A stretch of 64,000 nt of DNA from Bacillota bacterium (GTDB taxonomy: Bacteria; Bacillota; Clostridia; Acetivibrionales; DSM-1351), in contig JAEWCZ010000010.1 of assembly GCA_023390335.1 (NCBI GenBank), positions 1-64,000 of the forward strand, written 5' to 3'. A program made the translations under genes and the position numbers. Under the pieces are notes generated by a model, which ran no database searches, was not told the DNA's origin, and saw only the letters and a list, made by a program, of their open reading frames with translations. Below are positions 45,193 through 53,747 of this stretch, piece by piece (positions within the stretch are counted from its first letter, which is position 1; the number at the start of each line of letters is the position of its first letter).

Positions 45193-46908
45193 ATGGTGAA
45201 AAACAAACCATTATATGAAGTAAGACAAATTTCAAATCTTAAAGACATGATAGAACAAAGTGCAGGTCTGTATGGTTCTAAGCCTGCTTTTCTGGTTAAA
45301 CAAAAGGGCAGCTCTGCATATACCCCGATTAGTTTTAAAAAGTACAAGGACGATATTGATGCACTTGGAACAGCACTCATCAGCCTTGGTTTGAAAGGCA
45401 AAAAGATTGCAGTGATAGGTGAGAACAGGTATGAGTGGGCCACTACTTATTTAAGTGTGTGTAACGGTACAGGAATTATTGTGCCCTTGGATAAGGAATT
45501 GCCGCAAAATGAGATTGAAAACTGTCTTTTAAGAAGCCATGCTGATGCAATTATATTTTCAGGAGCGGTGTCAAAAAATATTTTAAGTATTCTTAAAAAT
45601 ATTACTACCTGCCAATTTTATATAAACATGGATATTGATGAGGACGCAGATGGTCAGATATCATACGGACGATTGCTTCAAAAAGGATATGACCTCTTAA
45701 GGGATGGGAATAGAGAATTCCTGGATGCTGTTATAGACAATGAGAAAATGAATATTTTATTGTTCACATCAGGTACAACTGACAAGTCAAAGGCTGTTAT
45801 GCTGTCTCACCGGAATATTGCAGAAAACCTGATGGCTATGTGTTCTATGCTTTACATAGATGAAAAGGATGTTTTCCTGTCTGTTTTACCTGCTCATCAT
45901 ACATACGAATGTACCTGTGGCTTCCTGTGTCAGATGTACAGGGGATGTACTGTTGCATTTTGCGAAGGCTTACGCCATATTGTTAAAAATCTCAGCGAAT
46001 CAAAGTGTACCGTTATGAATGGTGTACCATTGGTTTTTGAATCTATATACAAACAATTAATGCATCAGGTATCCAAAAGACCCGGAGGAGCAAAGAAATT
46101 AAAGTTTGGGATAAAACTCAGCAATGCTTTAGGTAAGTTGGGAATTGATGTGAGGAGAAAGCTTTTTGCAGAAATTCATCAAGCCTTGGGAGGGCATTTG
46201 AGACTGTTCATCAGCGGAGCAGCTGCTATTGACCCGGAGGTATCAAAAGGTTTCAGAAATATCGGGATACAGCTTGTTCAGGGTTATGGTCTTACAGAGT
46301 GTGCGCCTATTGTTGGCTTAAATAGAGATTGTTGGTTCAAGGATGATGCTGCAGGGCTACCTTTGCCAGGGCTTAAGGTGGTAATAGATAATCCCAATGC
46401 CGAGGGAGTCGGAGAGATAAAGGTGTCCGGTCCAAGTGTGATGATGGGCTACTACGAGAATAAAGAGGCTACGGAAGAAGTAATCAGGGATGGATGGTTT
46501 TATACCGGAGATATGGGATATTTGGATTCCGACGGATTTATTCATATTACCGGCAGATTGAAAAATGTAATAATAACTAAAAACGGAAAGAACGTTTATC
46601 CTGAAGAAATTGAAACACTTCTTAACAGAAGTGACTATATCAAAGAGTCTTTGGTTTTTGGGAAAAATGATAGTGAAGATGTAGTTGTATGCGCTCAGAT
46701 TGTGCCTGACAGAGATAAAATTGAAGAAGACTTAAAAAACGGTATCCTTGACAGCGGTGATGTTGAAGCTATTATAAGCCAAGAGGTTAAACGGATTAAC
46801 AAGGAACTGGTCACATATAAGTATGTAAAAGAATTTACTCTTAGGGATACAGAGTTTGAGAAAACTACAACTAAAAAAATAAAGAGGTATCAGGAGTTGA
46901 AAAAGTAG
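45193..46908 (+). CDS. long-chain acyl-CoA synthetase (AMP-forming)
   Basis: 571 residues. AMP-binding P-loop LLFTSGTTDKSKAVMLSH, adenylate motif GYGLTECAPIVGLNRD, YTGDMGYLDSDGFIHITGRL hinge region, and catalytic lysine near TKKIKRYQELKK at the very C-terminus. It activates a carboxylic acid, probably a fatty acid, with ATP and CoA. It overlaps the inositol monophosphatase gene by one base (TAGTG), so they form one transcript. Chain-length preference is not readable from sequence. Confidence 0.88.
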   Translation: MVKNKPLYEVRQISNLKDMIEQSAGLYGSKPAFLVKQKGSSAYTPISFKKYKDDIDALGTALISLGLKGKKIAVIGENRYEWATTYLSVCNGTGIIVPLDKELPQNEIENCLLRSHADAIIFSGAVSKNILSILKNITTCQFYINMDIDEDADGQISYGRLLQKGYDLLRDGNREFLDAVIDNEKMNILLFTSGTTDKSKAVMLSHRNIAENLMAMCSMLYIDEKDVFLSVLPAHHTYECTCGFLCQMYRGCTVAFCEGLRHIVKNLSESKCTVMNGVPLVFESIYKQLMHQVSKRPGGAKKLKFGIKLSNALGKLGIDVRRKLFAEIHQALGGHLRLFISGAAAIDPEVSKGFRNIGIQLVQGYGLTECAPIVGLNRDCWFKDDAAGLPLPGLKVVIDNPNAEGVGEIKVSGPSVMMGYYENKEATEEVIRDGWFYTGDMGYLDSDGFIHITGRLKNVIITKNGKNVYPEEIETLLNRSDYIKESLVFGKNDSEDVVVCAQIVPDRDKIEEDLKNGILDSGDVEAIISQEVKRINKELVTYKYVKEFTLRDTEFEKTTTKKIKRYQELKK

Positions 46909-47693
46909 TGAGTAAAATACTGGAAATAGCTATAAATGATGCTGTAAAAATGGTACGTGAGGCAGGAGAACTCTTGCTTCAAAACATGGACGACAAAAAA
47001 GTTATTACTAAGAACGGTACTGCTAATTTTGTTACTGAAATAGATTTAAAGGTTCAGGAGATATTATTCGGTAAATTAGTCAATTTGCTGCCTGACAGTA
47101 ATATTATTGCTGAGGAAACCGCAGATAATAAATTTGCCCTAGAAAAATATACATGGATTTTAGACCCCGTTGATGGAACTACAAACTTGATGTACGGGTA
47201 CAAATGTTCTGCCATAGCCCTTGGCTTGGTGGTTGAGGGTGTTCCCTATGCAGGAATAGTATACAATCCCTTTTTAAATGAATTGTATACTGCTCAAAAG
47301 GGTAAGGGTGCATTCATAAATGATAAGAGAATAGGTGTAACTTCAAACGGAAGCCTTTCAGACAGCTTGTTGGCCTTTGGGACTTCACCCTACGACAGAG
47401 GAAAGGCGGATGAGACCTTCAGAATAACTAAGAACGTTTTTGGTAAATGCAGAGATATAAGAAGGAGTGGTTCTGCTGCTCTTGATATATGTAATGTAGC
47501 TGCCGGACGTACTGACGGGTTTTTTGAAATGGAACTGCAGCCTTGGGATTATGCAGGAGCATCCATAATTCTAAATGAGGCAGGCGGCAGAATAACCGAT
47601 TGGCAGGGCACGGATTTAACCTACATTTCAAAAAGCCCCGCAATTGCTACCAATGGGCTAATACATAAAGAATTATTAGAGGCTATAAAGTAA
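46908..47693 (+). CDS. inositol monophosphatase-family phosphatase
   Basis: 261 residues with a GTG start overlapping the previous stop. Mg2+ sites: NFVTEIDLKVQE, IIAEET, and WILDPVDGTTNLMYGYKC (DPxDGT), plus LQPWDYAGASIILNEAGGRI (WDxAA-like). It hydrolyses inositol phosphates or related sugar phosphates (some members act on fructose-1,6-bisphosphate or NADP). Cytoplasmic. A strong terminator follows at 47765. Confidence 0.9.
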   Translation: MSKILEIAINDAVKMVREAGELLLQNMDDKKVITKNGTANFVTEIDLKVQEILFGKLVNLLPDSNIIAEETADNKFALEKYTWILDPVDGTTNLMYGYKCSAIALGLVVEGVPYAGIVYNPFLNELYTAQKGKGAFINDKRIGVTSNGSLSDSLLAFGTSPYDRGKADETFRITKNVFGKCRDIRRSGSAALDICNVAAGRTDGFFEMELQPWDYAGASIILNEAGGRITDWQGTDLTYISKSPAIATNGLIHKELLEAIK

Positions 47694-47764
47694 AATAATA
47701 AAAATAATGAGAAGCCACGGCTTAAAAATTAAACCTACAATTTGAATATGTGTCAGAATTTAAA

Positions 47765-47817
47765 AAACTCCTTATGTGATACTGAGAATAGTGTCACATA
47801 AGGAGTTTAGTTTTTTG
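47765..47817 (+). terminator. intrinsic terminator of the acyl-CoA synthetase/IMPase operon
   Basis: Fifteen-base perfect arms (AAACTCCTTATGTGA) with a 14-base loop, followed by AGTTTTTTG. Confidence 0.85.
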
Positions 47818-47871
47818 TAACGAATATTACACGTTCTAGTGTGGATATGATTCAAATTAAACAGAATGCAA

Positions 47872-47924
47872 TTTTTCCAAAACAGGTAGGGTGATAAAAA
47901 ATCACCCTACCTGTTTTGGAAAAA
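47872..47924. terminator. 24-bp perfect palindrome, probable bidirectional terminator
   Basis: Arms 47872-47895 and 47901-47924 are fully complementary with loop AAAAA; ends are TTTTT and AAAAA, so the hairpin can continue. It has no T run beyond the stem and separates the upstream operon from the RiPP locus. Confidence 0.65.
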
Positions 47925-48084
47925 TCTTACTATTATATAAAGTATAAACATCACCAAAGTTAATTTTGGACAAGTTTAAATTTGGCTCCTGTGATTTTCT
48001 CCGGGGATATCAGGAATCATAAACAGCCGAAAGCAGGAGATTTCGCGAGCTTCTGTGTTGGCAAAAAACAAAGGGGGTGAAATT

Positions 48085-48264
48085 ATGAGAAAACTTGGTA
48101 AGAAGTTAAGTCAGGTTGAAAGAAGTGTTGAGGCGTATGGATGTAACTGTTTCGGACTTATCTGTGGTTGTAACTGCTATGGTAATTGGGGTCAAAGTGC
48201 GACAGGTGACGTAAATGTTACTTATGGTGTAAATAATGTCTATAGCACAAGCCTAAAGGGTTAA
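48085..48264 (+). CDS. Cys-rich RiPP precursor peptide (CLI_3235-like class)
   Basis: The start at 48085 follows AAGGGGGTGAAATT; an in-frame upstream codon at 48055 lacks this. 59 residues: a basic leader MRKLGKKLSQVERSVEAYG, then a core with five Cys (CNCFGLICGCNCYGNWG) and a Ser/Thr/Asn-rich tail ending YSTSLKG. The sequence, size and neighbours match the precursor class assigned to Clostridium CLI_3235-type bacteriocin candidates, which a radical SAM maturase modifies. Which residues are altered, and the bioactivity, are unknown. Only one copy is present. Confidence 0.85.
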   Translation: MRKLGKKLSQVERSVEAYGCNCFGLICGCNCYGNWGQSATGDVNVTYGVNNVYSTSLKG

Positions 48265-48279
48265 GTATATTTATAGCCT

Positions 48280-48340
48280 GATGTGATATAACCGAAACAT
48301 AATGTTGCTTCGGTTATATCACATCATATAAAAGTTTTTT
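48280..48340 (+). terminator. attenuator hairpin between precursor and maturase genes
   Basis: Seventeen-base perfect arms GATGTGATATAACCGAA (48280-48296) and complement (48309-48325), then AAGTTTTTT eight bases later. Partial termination here would give more precursor than enzyme. Confidence 0.7.
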
Positions 48341-48390
48341 CAATAACCGCGAAAAACAAAATAAAGTAAAACAGCAAGGGAGGAGTCATT

Positions 48391-49836
48391 ATGGACGGGG
48401 ATAAACCTTTCATTCATCTTTTTAAAACTCCAGGTGGCCATTATATATATGATGTTAATACAAATGCAATTATAGAAACGCAAAAATCAACCTATAATTA
48501 TTTATATGCTCAACAAAAAAGCCTTAAAAATTCAATAAATGACGAAAATGATACTTTGATTAAGTCGATCAAAGAGAAGGGCTTTCTTTCATCAAAAAAA
48601 GTTAAAGAAATGTTGCATCCAGAAAATGAATTGCTTAAATATATTCTAAGCAATAAAGTGAGAATGATAACCTTACAGGTAACCCAGCAGTGCAATTTAA
48701 AGTGTGAATATTGTGTATACTCTGGAGGTTATCTTAACAGGGGGCATACAAATGCTCGGATGAGCTTTGAAACAGCAAAAAAAGGTATAGATTTTCTAAT
48801 ACACAATTCAATGGATCTAGACAGGGTTAATGTGGGCTTTTATGGTGGGGAACCCCTTCTCGACTTTGAGTTGGTAAAAAAATGCATCCTGTATGCATTG
48901 GAAATATCTGAAGGCAAAACCGTTACCTTCAGCATGACTACGAACGGTACTCTCTTCACCCGAGAGATACTGGAGTTCCTCAGTCTGCATGATGTGAATA
49001 TTGCTATCAGTCTTGACGGTCCAAGAGAAATCCATGATAAGAATAGGAAATTTGCAGCCAGCGGCTGTGGGACATTTGATAAAGTAAGTAAAAACCTTGA
49101 ATTTTTTAGGGTGAGTTATCCCGAATACTTTAAAAATGTAAAGTTTAATGTTGTGCTAGACAGAAAGAACGATTTTAGCTGTCAAAATGAGTTTTTCAGC
49201 ACTTATGAAGTTATCAGTGAGTCAATAATAAATGCATTGAACTTAGCTACAAATTACTCACAAAGGCAAAATGAATCTTCTGAAGGCTATGATACCAAAG
49301 TAGGATATGAGTACTTTAAGCTGTTTCTTAGTAAAATTAATAGACTTGATGCACAGTATGTGTCCAAGTTGGTCTCCAATCATTATGGAAGTCTGAAAAC
49401 AAGCTTTGTTAAAGAAAGACAACATACGCGAGAATTACCTTACAAAGCACATCATGGAGGACCATGTATTCCCGGGGCCCAAAGACTGTTTATGGATGTA
49501 TACGGAAACTTTTATCCTTGCGAGAGGGTAAGTGAAAGCTCTGAAGTAATGCGAATCGGCCATGTTGATACAGGATTTGATTTAGGAAAAGTGCACCAAA
49601 TTCTGAACATCGGGAAATTAACTGAAAAGAGCTGTATAAACTGCTGGGCTTTCAGGTTTTGTACCATATGTGCAGCCGCTGCCGATGATATGGTAGAATT
49701 ATCTGCCGACAGGAAGCAATCGCATTGTAATAACGTAAGAATTTCACAGGAGGAAGCCTTGAAGGACTACTGCACGCTTATTGAGTTCGGCCACAGCTTT
49801 GAAGATAATAATGGTTATTTTGTAATGGAGGGATAG
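48391..49836 (+). CDS. radical SAM/SPASM peptide maturase (CcpM-like)
   Basis: 481 residues. An N-terminal precursor-recognition-like segment (HLFKTPGGHYIYDVNTNAII) precedes the radical SAM cluster motif CNLKCEYCVYSGG at about 108-120, and GFYGGEPLLDFELV and TTNGTLF follow. The C-terminal SPASM domain has Cys in GGPCIPGAQRLFMDVYGNFY, YPCERVSE, KSCINCWAFRFCTICAAA and a last C in SHCNNVRIS, enough for two more 4Fe-4S clusters. It should install a thioether or other bond on the Cys-rich precursor. RBS GGGAGGAGTCATT. It is the first gene after the attenuator. Confidence 0.9.
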   Translation: MDGDKPFIHLFKTPGGHYIYDVNTNAIIETQKSTYNYLYAQQKSLKNSINDENDTLIKSIKEKGFLSSKKVKEMLHPENELLKYILSNKVRMITLQVTQQCNLKCEYCVYSGGYLNRGHTNARMSFETAKKGIDFLIHNSMDLDRVNVGFYGGEPLLDFELVKKCILYALEISEGKTVTFSMTTNGTLFTREILEFLSLHDVNIAISLDGPREIHDKNRKFAASGCGTFDKVSKNLEFFRVSYPEYFKNVKFNVVLDRKNDFSCQNEFFSTYEVISESIINALNLATNYSQRQNESSEGYDTKVGYEYFKLFLSKINRLDAQYVSKLVSNHYGSLKTSFVKERQHTRELPYKAHHGGPCIPGAQRLFMDVYGNFYPCERVSESSEVMRIGHVDTGFDLGKVHQILNIGKLTEKSCINCWAFRFCTICAAAADDMVELSADRKQSHCNNVRISQEEALKDYCTLIEFGHSFEDNNGYFVMEG

Positions 49837-49837
49837 C

Positions 49838-50965
49838 ATGGAAAATAAAAAAGTACTCATATATCCATATGACTCCGGTTTTACCCCTATATTAAGACAT
49901 AAACAGTTTTTACAGGGCTATGAAATAACATCTCTGGTATCCCCCGGAGGTTGGGGGCTTACGGGCAGAGATGCCGGATATGCAGAAAAAAGCGGGCATA
50001 TAGGCCTAAATGTTATCGGTGACTTTGATGAGGCGTTCGAGCTATGTGATGCTGTTATGATAGTAGATTCGGAAAAGCATCTGGACTTTCAAAAGTATAT
50101 AATGCCAAAAGTATTCAAAGCAGCGGAACACAAAAAAGATATAATAATTACCACACAACTAAGAAATGAAGATTTAAGTACAATATCAAAAAAGTGTAAG
50201 GAGACAGGAGTTGACTTTAAATATTTCAATTATCCGGAAGAGCATAGGAAATTCCCCACAATAACTGTTGAAAACGAATTCCTGCACAATATCAATACTC
50301 CTGTTGTTTTCGTCCTTGGAATTGGCGAAAGGACAAGTAAATTCGAAATCCAGCTTTCTCTTAGGGAGAAATTTATAAGTGAGGGCTATAAGGTAAGCCA
50401 GATAGGAACAAGAGGCTATTGTGAATTACTGGGGTTTCATTCTTTTCCTGAATTTATGTTTAACGGTACATTACCTGAGACAAATAAGATTGTATTCTTT
50501 AATCACTTGATTAAACAAATAGAGGATGAGGAGCAACCGGATGTTATTATTATAGGCATTCCGGGGGGAATCATGCCTTTTAATAATAGACTTACAAACA
50601 GATTTGGTATTCTTGCCTACGAAGTTTCCCAGGCTTTGGAGGCGGATTGTGCCATATTCAGCTGCCATTATGCAGAATTTAATACTGAATACTTTAAAGG
50701 TCTTTCAAATTTGGTTAAATATAAGCTGGGCTTTAAAGTAAGCTGCTACAACCTTTCAAATGTAGTGTTTGACTGGGTGAACTCTAAACAGGAAAATAAG
50801 AACATTTATACAACCCTTGATTCAACATTCATCGATGAAAAGCTCAATCTGTATTCTAAAATGGAGATACCTGTTTTTAATACACTAAATACTGATAGCG
50901 CTGGTAATATGTCTGAACATATTATTAACAAGCTTGCTGATTACGGTAATGCTCAATGCATATGA
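49838..50965 (+). CDS. peptide maturation system protein (TIGR04066-like), putative P-loop protein
   Basis: 375 residues, one base after the maturase stop, so coupled. It begins KVLIYPYDSGFTPILRHKQF and has VVFVLGIGERTSKFEIQLSL, where GIGERTSK is a degenerate Walker A shape, and later DVIIIGIPGGIMPFNNRLTN, a likely nucleotide-domain strand. The order and sequence match the clostridial Cys-rich peptide systems where a TIGR04066-type protein always accompanies the maturase. The function is unknown; an NTP-dependent modification or transfer step is inferred from the fold-like motifs only. Confidence 0.75.
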   Translation: MENKKVLIYPYDSGFTPILRHKQFLQGYEITSLVSPGGWGLTGRDAGYAEKSGHIGLNVIGDFDEAFELCDAVMIVDSEKHLDFQKYIMPKVFKAAEHKKDIIITTQLRNEDLSTISKKCKETGVDFKYFNYPEEHRKFPTITVENEFLHNINTPVVFVLGIGERTSKFEIQLSLREKFISEGYKVSQIGTRGYCELLGFHSFPEFMFNGTLPETNKIVFFNHLIKQIEDEEQPDVIIIGIPGGIMPFNNRLTNRFGILAYEVSQALEADCAIFSCHYAEFNTEYFKGLSNLVKYKLGFKVSCYNLSNVVFDWVNSKQENKNIYTTLDSTFIDEKLNLYSKMEIPVFNTLNTDSAGNMSEHIINKLADYGNAQCI

Positions 50966-50980
50966 AGGAGGGCAGACAAA

Positions 50981-51277
50981 ATGAATACTGATGTTATAAA
51001 GAATAAATTAGTAAAAATATTTGAGAGCAGGTTTGATATGAACCTGACAGTGAGATGGGATGATATGCAGGATGAACATTTCCTTGGCAGTAAAATGAGG
51101 CTGGCACCAAGGGACTTACTTTATCTGCATTATGATATTGAAAAGGAATTTGATATAAAAATAGCTGAAGAGCATATAGTTAACGGTAAATTCAGTAGCC
51201 TAAATAATATTGTCCATATAATAAGTTGTGAGTTAAAAGAAAAAGAGTCAGAAGTGGGAGAAAAAAAGGTATGTTAA
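50981..51277 (+). CDS. acyl-carrier-related protein of the peptide maturation system
   Basis: 98 residues, 15 bases after the previous gene, RBS AAGGAGGGCAG. The helix pattern RDLLYLHYDIEKEFDIKIAE matches the region after the DSL motif of acyl carrier proteins. The residues aligned with D-S-L are A-P-R, so the phosphopantetheine serine is absent. It probably cannot carry an acyl group and may act as a docking protein. Its family is catalogued as an ACP-related partner in these loci. Confidence 0.75.
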   Translation: MNTDVIKNKLVKIFESRFDMNLTVRWDDMQDEHFLGSKMRLAPRDLLYLHYDIEKEFDIKIAEEHIVNGKFSSLNNIVHIISCELKEKESEVGEKKVC

Positions 51278-51361
51278 TACCCTGATTAGTAATATTGATA
51301 AAACTTCCAAATAGTGTATAATTGTAAATTAGTTCCACATATTACATAAGGAGGAAGCGTT

Positions 51362-52930
51362 ATGAAAAAGTTTATCAGTTGTTTACTGTTGATTGCAATT
51401 ATCTTTATTCCCGGAGTAGTTAGTGCTAATTCAAAAACTAATTTGTTTTGGGATAAGGATGCCGGCAACATTGAGGCACGATTTGAGTGTGCAAAAAACT
51501 CAGAACCTGAATTAATTGCATTCATACGGCAAATGCCGAAGGGGGCAGATCTTCACAATCATTTAAGCGGGGCTACATATAGTGATTATCTCCTAGATTC
51601 AGCAGAAAAAAATGGCCTCAATTATGATCTTGGCACCAATCTCTTTTATTCGCCTAATAATTCGAACTATAAACCCATAAGCCCAATTACTATAACCCTG
51701 CTGGAAAGCAATCCCGTTTATCTGGCACAGTATTTAAACATTTATAGCATGCGGGGCTGGTATCCCAATACAACAAACGGACACGACCAGTTTTTTAATA
51801 CTTTTAATTATATGGGTTCGGCAAATAGAACTAGTGATGACATGCTGCTGGAAGTTATAAACAGAAATATTTATGAAAATGTGAAGTATCTTGAATTGAT
51901 GACTAATTCTTTACCTAATAATTACACCAATCTTTTTACAAATACAGCACAGAATTTCGATATAAATAAATTGGATGATGCCTATAATCAGGCCATGGAA
52001 GTTATAAATAATAATCAATCTGTTGTGAATACTTCCATCAAAAATCTTCTTGATGCACGGGAGAAAATGCTTGCAGATAGTGGAGTATCTATTGGATCGG
52101 GTAAAGATATAGAAGTTAATTATATCCAACAGCTATACCGCTCAACAAACGATATGCGCAATTTTTTTATTACTGCTTTTTATTCTGCATATGCGACTAA
52201 AGTTGATAAAAGGATTGTCGGAGTAAACATGGTACAGGCAGAAGACACGCCTTATTCCAGAAAATATTTTGATGATGAAATGAAAATAATGGATTACATA
52301 TGGAATAGGATGGACAAACCATCTTTTACCTTACATGCCGGTGAACTCGAATTAACTGGCTCTCCTGTAGAACCCATGGAAAACCGTATCAGTACCACAA
52401 TCGAAAAGGGTCATGCTCTGAGAATAGGTCACGGTGTTTCAGTTGCCTGGGAGAAAAATCTACCTAAATTATTAAAAGAAATGAAAGAAAAAAATATACT
52501 TGTTGAGATATGTCTTTCAAGTAATGAATCAATTTTAGGAGTAGAGAATGAAGAGCATCCATTTACCATGTATAGAAAAGCGGGCGTAAAAACTGCTTTG
52601 TCAACTGATGATGAAGGAGTTAGCCGCGGAAATCTTACTGAAGAATATGTAAAAGCAATTCAGCGATACGGCCTTTCCTATAAAGATGTCAAGGAACTTT
52701 CCCGGAATAGTCTGGAATACAGTTTTCTTCCGGGACAGAGTCTTTACATAAATGGAGATTATACAAAAGTTCGCAAAGAGTTTGGAAATGTGTGGAGTGC
52801 AAACTACAAAATATCAGCGAAGGCCCAAAAGCTATTGGATGAAAACCCAAAAATGGAGCGTGAGTTCATGCTGGAGCGTGCTTATGTTACGTTTGAAAAT
52901 AAACTATTAAGCGGTACATTTGGTGATTAG
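51362..52930 (+). CDS. secreted adenosine deaminase-family protein
   Basis: 522 residues. Signal peptide MKKFISCLLLIAIIFIPGVV, SA near 22. Deaminase motifs: GADLHNHLSG (zinc His pair, about 60-66), SFTLHAGELELTG (catalytic Glu region), LRIGHGVSV and ALSTDDEGVSRGNLTEEYVK (the SxDD zinc/acid motif). It is longer than cytoplasmic adenosine deaminases and resembles the extracellular ADA2/ADGF-like branch with an inserted helical segment. It should deaminate adenosine outside the membrane. It has its own RBS (AAGGAGGAAGCGTT) and lies 85 bases after the RiPP genes, so co-transcription is possible but not shown. Confidence 0.85.
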   Translation: MKKFISCLLLIAIIFIPGVVSANSKTNLFWDKDAGNIEARFECAKNSEPELIAFIRQMPKGADLHNHLSGATYSDYLLDSAEKNGLNYDLGTNLFYSPNNSNYKPISPITITLLESNPVYLAQYLNIYSMRGWYPNTTNGHDQFFNTFNYMGSANRTSDDMLLEVINRNIYENVKYLELMTNSLPNNYTNLFTNTAQNFDINKLDDAYNQAMEVINNNQSVVNTSIKNLLDAREKMLADSGVSIGSGKDIEVNYIQQLYRSTNDMRNFFITAFYSAYATKVDKRIVGVNMVQAEDTPYSRKYFDDEMKIMDYIWNRMDKPSFTLHAGELELTGSPVEPMENRISTTIEKGHALRIGHGVSVAWEKNLPKLLKEMKEKNILVEICLSSNESILGVENEEHPFTMYRKAGVKTALSTDDEGVSRGNLTEEYVKAIQRYGLSYKDVKELSRNSLEYSFLPGQSLYINGDYTKVRKEFGNVWSANYKISAKAQKLLDENPKMEREFMLERAYVTFENKLLSGTFGD

Positions 52931-52987
52931 AAAAAACATATAGTGGAGAGCTTTGATTATTCAATCCCACTTGGTATAAGCACTTAA

Positions 52988-53034
52988 AAAGGACTGAGTT
53001 CGGCAGGTTAGCGGATTCAGTCCTTTAGTGTTTT
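52988..53034 (+). terminator. intrinsic terminator after the adenosine deaminase gene
   Basis: AAAGGACTGA and TCAGTCCTTT arms with a 19-base loop, then AGTGTTTT. Confidence 0.75.
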
Positions 53035-53126
53035 CTAATTACATTTTAATTTACATTATTTGGATAATATATGATATAATATAAAAAATGTATTTGATTA
53101 AATATTAAAATATAGGTGCATTTATT

Positions 53127-53747
53127 ATGAATAAAATCAGAACGATGCTTGTTGAAGATGATATTGATTGGATAACAGCAATTGAGGACTATTTGTTGTC
53201 AAAGGATGATATTTATCTGGAGGCAACAGCTAATGACAGGGAGAGTGCAATAAGAACTGCGACTAAAATTCATCCTGATGTTATAGTAATGGATATTAAC
53301 CTCAGTGGAAACAAATGTGATGGGATTTATGCCGCAGCTGAAATTATTGCAGAAATAGATACAAAGATTCTTATGCTTACATGTCTTAATGAAGAGGAAA
53401 TTGTTGTGAATTCCTTTACAGCGGGAGCAATTAATTTTCTCTCCAAGGATAATTACATGTATCTGGCAGATGCAATTCGTTCTGCAAAAGCAGGTAATTC
53501 CCCCTATGAGCTACTTTTAAAAGAATATTCGAGATTAAAAAAAGAAGAACAACTAAAACCACTAACAGAGTCAGAAAAAAGAGTATTTCGTTTACTGGAG
53601 ACAGGACATTCCAGAAGCGAAATTGAAAAAGAGTTATTCAAATCAGAAAATACTGTTAAGACCCAAGTAAAAAGTATATTAAAAAAAATGGGAGTTAGCA
53701 GAGTAAGACAGGCAATAAAAAAGGTCCGACAAAAGGGTTTGATTTGA
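53127..53747 (+). CDS. NarL/LuxR-type response regulator
   Basis: 206 residues. Receiver domain: MLVEDDIDW (acidic pair), DVIVMDINLSG (phosphoacceptor Asp at about 55), MLTCLNEEE, and lysine in INFLSKDNYMY. The C-terminal LuxR-type helix-turn-helix is LTESEKRVFRLLETGHSRSE, IEKELFKSENTVKTQVKSIL. It binds DNA upon phosphorylation. Its stop overlaps the kinase start (TGATG), so the two form a two-component pair. Targets unknown. Confidence 0.88.
   Translation: MNKIRTMLVEDDIDWITAIEDYLLSKDDIYLEATANDRESAIRTATKIHPDVIVMDINLSGNKCDGIYAAAEIIAEIDTKILMLTCLNEEEIVVNSFTAGAINFLSKDNYMYLADAIRSAKAGNSPYELLLKEYSRLKKEEQLKPLTESEKRVFRLLETGHSRSEIEKELFKSENTVKTQVKSILKKMGVSRVRQAIKKVRQKGLI

Larger units (their letters stand above)
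47694..48084 (+). promoter_or_regulatory. 390-base upstream region of the RiPP locus with structured leader
   Basis: It contains two strong hairpins (47765-47808, 47872-47924), then an AT-rich stretch where the promoter must lie, and finally a leader of about 100 bases before the precursor. In the leader, 47984-48033 can fold with GGCT pairing AGCC and TGATT pairing AATCA, and 48034-48055 with AGCAGGAG pairing CTTCTGTG. No riboswitch class I know fits. No promoter is clearly recognisable. Confidence 0.45.

Noticed and set aside
47984..48080. c-di-GMP, TPP, cobalamin or purine riboswitch in the RiPP leader
   Set aside because: The conserved core motifs of these classes are absent, so it is kept only as a structured leader of unknown type.
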